Origin: Pseudomonas gingeri
GTDB lineage: Bacteria > Pseudomonadota > Gammaproteobacteria > Pseudomonadales > Pseudomonadaceae
DNA: 64,000 nt
Assembly (NCBI RefSeq): GCF_013385635.1
Contig: NZ_JACAPR010000004.1
Coordinates: 22,337-86,336 of the forward strand
Direction: 5' to 3'
This document shows, one piece after another, positions 62,601 to 64,000 of this stretch. Numbering within the stretch: the first letter of the stretch is position 1; every line of letters begins with the position of its first letter. The notes under the pieces are model-generated. The model was not told where the DNA came from. It saw only the letters and a program-made list of their open reading frames with translations, and did no database searches. The position numbers and the translations under genes were made by a program.

Positions 62601-62993
62601 CTAAAGGGGTTGGGTTTCCAGGCTCTGCAAGGCCTGATGGCAGCGCTCTTCGGCGGTATCGAGTTCCAATTGCATCTGCTCGATATCCAGCAACTGCTGT
62701 TCGAGCTGGGCACGGCGCTCGGTGATTTTCGCCAGCATGCTATTGAGCTGTTTCTGGTTGCCGCTGGTGGGATCGTAGAGTTCGATCAGCTCGCGGCATT
62801 CGGCCAGGGAAAAGCCGATGCGCTTGCCGCGCAGGATCAGTTTCAGGGTCACCTTGTCGCGGGCCGAATAGATGCGTTCCAGGCCGCGGCGCTCGGGGCA
62901 GAGCAGGCCTTGCTCTTCATAGAAGCGAATGGCCCGGGTGGTGATGTCGAGCTCGCGGGCGAGGTCGGAGATGCTGTAGGTCTGGCTGCTCAT
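62601..62993 (-). CDS. liuR: LiuR, MerR-family regulator of branched-chain/leucine catabolism
   Basis: A 130-residue MerR-type regulator. The winged helix (ISDLARELDITTRAIRFYEE) is followed by the LiuR-typical GLERIYSARDKVTLKLILRG and GFSLAECRELIELYDPTSGN, then a C-terminal coiled-coil dimerisation helix. No Cys effector site is evident, in keeping with a non-metal ligand. The ATG at 62993 is preferred to an upstream TTG. A perfect palindrome in front of it indicates autoregulation. The same type of palindrome precedes liuABCD. Confidence 0.93.
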   Translation of the reverse strand: MSSQTYSISDLARELDITTRAIRFYEEQGLLCPERRGLERIYSARDKVTLKLILRGKRIGFSLAECRELIELYDPTSGNQKQLNSMLAKITERRAQLEQQLLDIEQMQLELDTAEERCHQALQSLETQPL

Positions 62994-63033
62994 GAAAGCG
63001 CTCGGCAAAGGTCTTGGCGCTAAGCTAAGGGCT

Positions 63034-63053
63034 GCTTGACGTATACGTCAAGC
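63034..63053 (-). promoter_or_regulatory. LiuR palindrome upstream of liuR-liuE
   Basis: GCTTGACGTATACGTCAAGC is a perfect 20-base palindrome located 41 bases before the liuR start. Its left arm contains TTGACG, which can serve as the -35 box, and TAGCTT lies about 18 bases downstream as a -10. That places the operator across the promoter spacer, as is usual for MerR-type regulators. Confidence 0.8.
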
Positions 63054-63075
63054 ATGTCCCTGCATGGCGGTGGTT

Positions 63076-64000
63076 TCAGGCCTTGTCGAGTTTCTTCTCA
63101 TGGGCCGTGACCTGCTGGCACAACTCGATCATCTGCTCGCGCATCCAGCGGTTGGCCGGGTCCTGGTCGGTGCTTTCATGCCAGTAGAGGTGGGTTTCCA
63201 CCGGCGGCACGTCGTTGACCGGCAACTGGAAGTAATGCAGGTCATGGCGGCGGGCGAAGCGCTCCGGCACGGTCATCACCATATCGGTCTGCTGCAGGAC
63301 CTGCGAAGCCATCAGGTAATGCTGCGAGCGCAGGGCGATCTTGCGCTGGATGCCCATCTTGCCCAGGGCCAGGTCCACGTAGCCGAGGCCGTTGCGGCGG
63401 CTGGAGATATGGATGTGGGTCAGCCCCAGGTAGTCGTCCAGGGTCAGCTTGTCCTTGCCCGCCAACGGATGGCCCTTGCGCATGGCACAGACATAGCGGT
63501 CTTCCATCAGCTTGACATGGCGCACCTGCGGGTCGGTGTTGAGCGGTGCGTCGACGGCGAAGTCGATACGTCCGGCGGCCAGTTCCTTGGTGGTTTCGCG
63601 GCGTTTGGAGAGAAAGCTCTCGATTGCCACGGTCGGCGCCAGGCGGCGCAGGCGCTGGAACAGCGGCGGCAGGATCACCGCCTCGGTGAGGTCGGTCATG
63701 CTGATGCGGTAGGTCTTGTTCGCCTGCAACGGGTTGAAGATGCGGCTTTCCTGTACCGAAATCCGCAGCAGCGAGAGGGCGTTGCGCACCGGGCCGATGA
63801 TGTTCTGTGCCATGGGCGTGGGTACCATGCCTTGCGCGGTGCGCACGAACAGCGGGTCGTTGAAGGTTTCGCGCAGGCGCGCCAGGGCGTTGGAGACGGC
63901 TGGCTGGGTGATGCCGACGATCTGCCCGGCGCGGGTCAGGTTGGCTTCGGTATAGATGGCGTCGAAGACGATGAAAAGATTGAGGTCGACCTTGCTCAGA
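63076..64000 (-). CDS. LysR-family regulator (partial, runs off the window)
   Basis: The 3' 308 codons of a LysR regulator are present. Reading to the window edge gives LSKVDLNLFIVFDAIYTEAN and then LTRAGQIVGITQPAVSNALARL, the HTH, followed by FNDPLFVRTAQGMVPTPMA, typical of LTTR residues up to about 70. The effector domain (YRISMTDLTEAVILPPLFQRL to the C-terminus) is complete. Only a few N-terminal codons are missing. It lies upstream of liuR on the same strand with a short gap; a role in liu control is possible but not shown. Confidence 0.9.
   Translation of the reverse strand, partial: LSKVDLNLFIVFDAIYTEANLTRAGQIVGITQPAVSNALARLRETFNDPLFVRTAQGMVPTPMAQNIIGPVRNALSLLRISVQESRIFNPLQANKTYRISMTDLTEAVILPPLFQRLRRLAPTVAIESFLSKRRETTKELAAGRIDFAVDAPLNTDPQVRHVKLMEDRYVCAMRKGHPLAGKDKLTLDDYLGLTHIHISSRRNGLGYVDLALGKMGIQRKIALRSQHYLMASQVLQQTDMVMTVPERFARRHDLHYFQLPVNDVPPVETHLYWHESTDQDPANRWMREQMIELCQQVTAHEKKLDKA

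Overview
The window is chromosomal DNA of a fluorescent-type Pseudomonas. The evidence is the high GC content and codon use, a PrrF small RNA gene with its Fur box, two FecI/FecR iron-signalling systems (one a complete fecIRA set), a leucine/isovalerate (liu) catabolic locus with LiuR palindromes, and two abundant intergenic REP families with a RAYT transposase. No rRNA, tRNA, CRISPR array or intact prophage was seen.

Layout. 0-1 kb: RAYT transposase flanked by its REP elements. 1-8.5 kb: RND efflux pump with its adaptor, hotdog thioesterase, pirin, and an MscS channel with a cyclic-nucleotide domain. 8.6-19.3 kb: a TonB receptor with a signalling domain and, 6.8 kb away, an ECF sigma/FecR pair. 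Between them lies a lower-GC block that is the most novel feature of the window: a 23-codon peptide gene, an S-adenosylmethionine decarboxylase, a HemN-like radical SAM enzyme, an MFS transporter, an Orn/Lys/Arg-type decarboxylase and a DinB polymerase, all on one strand and tightly spaced or overlapping. It resembles a PQQ-like peptide-scaffold (RiPP) or polyamine-derived pathway and seems to have split an iron-signalling locus.

19.4-29 kb: a MocR regulator divergent from an AhpD-like protein, a possible Fe(II)/2OG-type oxygenase, a sulfide-detoxification module (persulfide dioxygenase, type II sulfide:quinone oxidoreductase, TauE/SafE exporter) divergent from a FisR-like sigma-54 activator, then a translationally coupled glycosyltransferase/coiled-coil pair. 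29.3-32 kb: a decayed quorum-sensing-controlled biosynthetic cluster (luxR and luxI fused by deletion, an FAD oxidoreductase start fused to a PapC-like dehydrogenase end with a nonsense codon) followed by an intact DHA2 exporter. 32-38.3 kb: an MFS transporter, a bacteriophytochrome stub and fecIRA. 38.4-44.2 kb: MFS, DoxX with a LysR regulator, M14 carboxypeptidase, PrrF, a Pseudomonas small protein, and an S24-type repressor that has lost its self-cleavage dyad.

44.4-63 kb: liuABCD and liuRE lie on either side of two giant convergent genes (1772 and 1664 residues) encoding LRR-NEL ubiquitin-ligase effectors. Both liu parts carry a perfect LiuR-type palindrome. A LysR regulator runs off the right edge.
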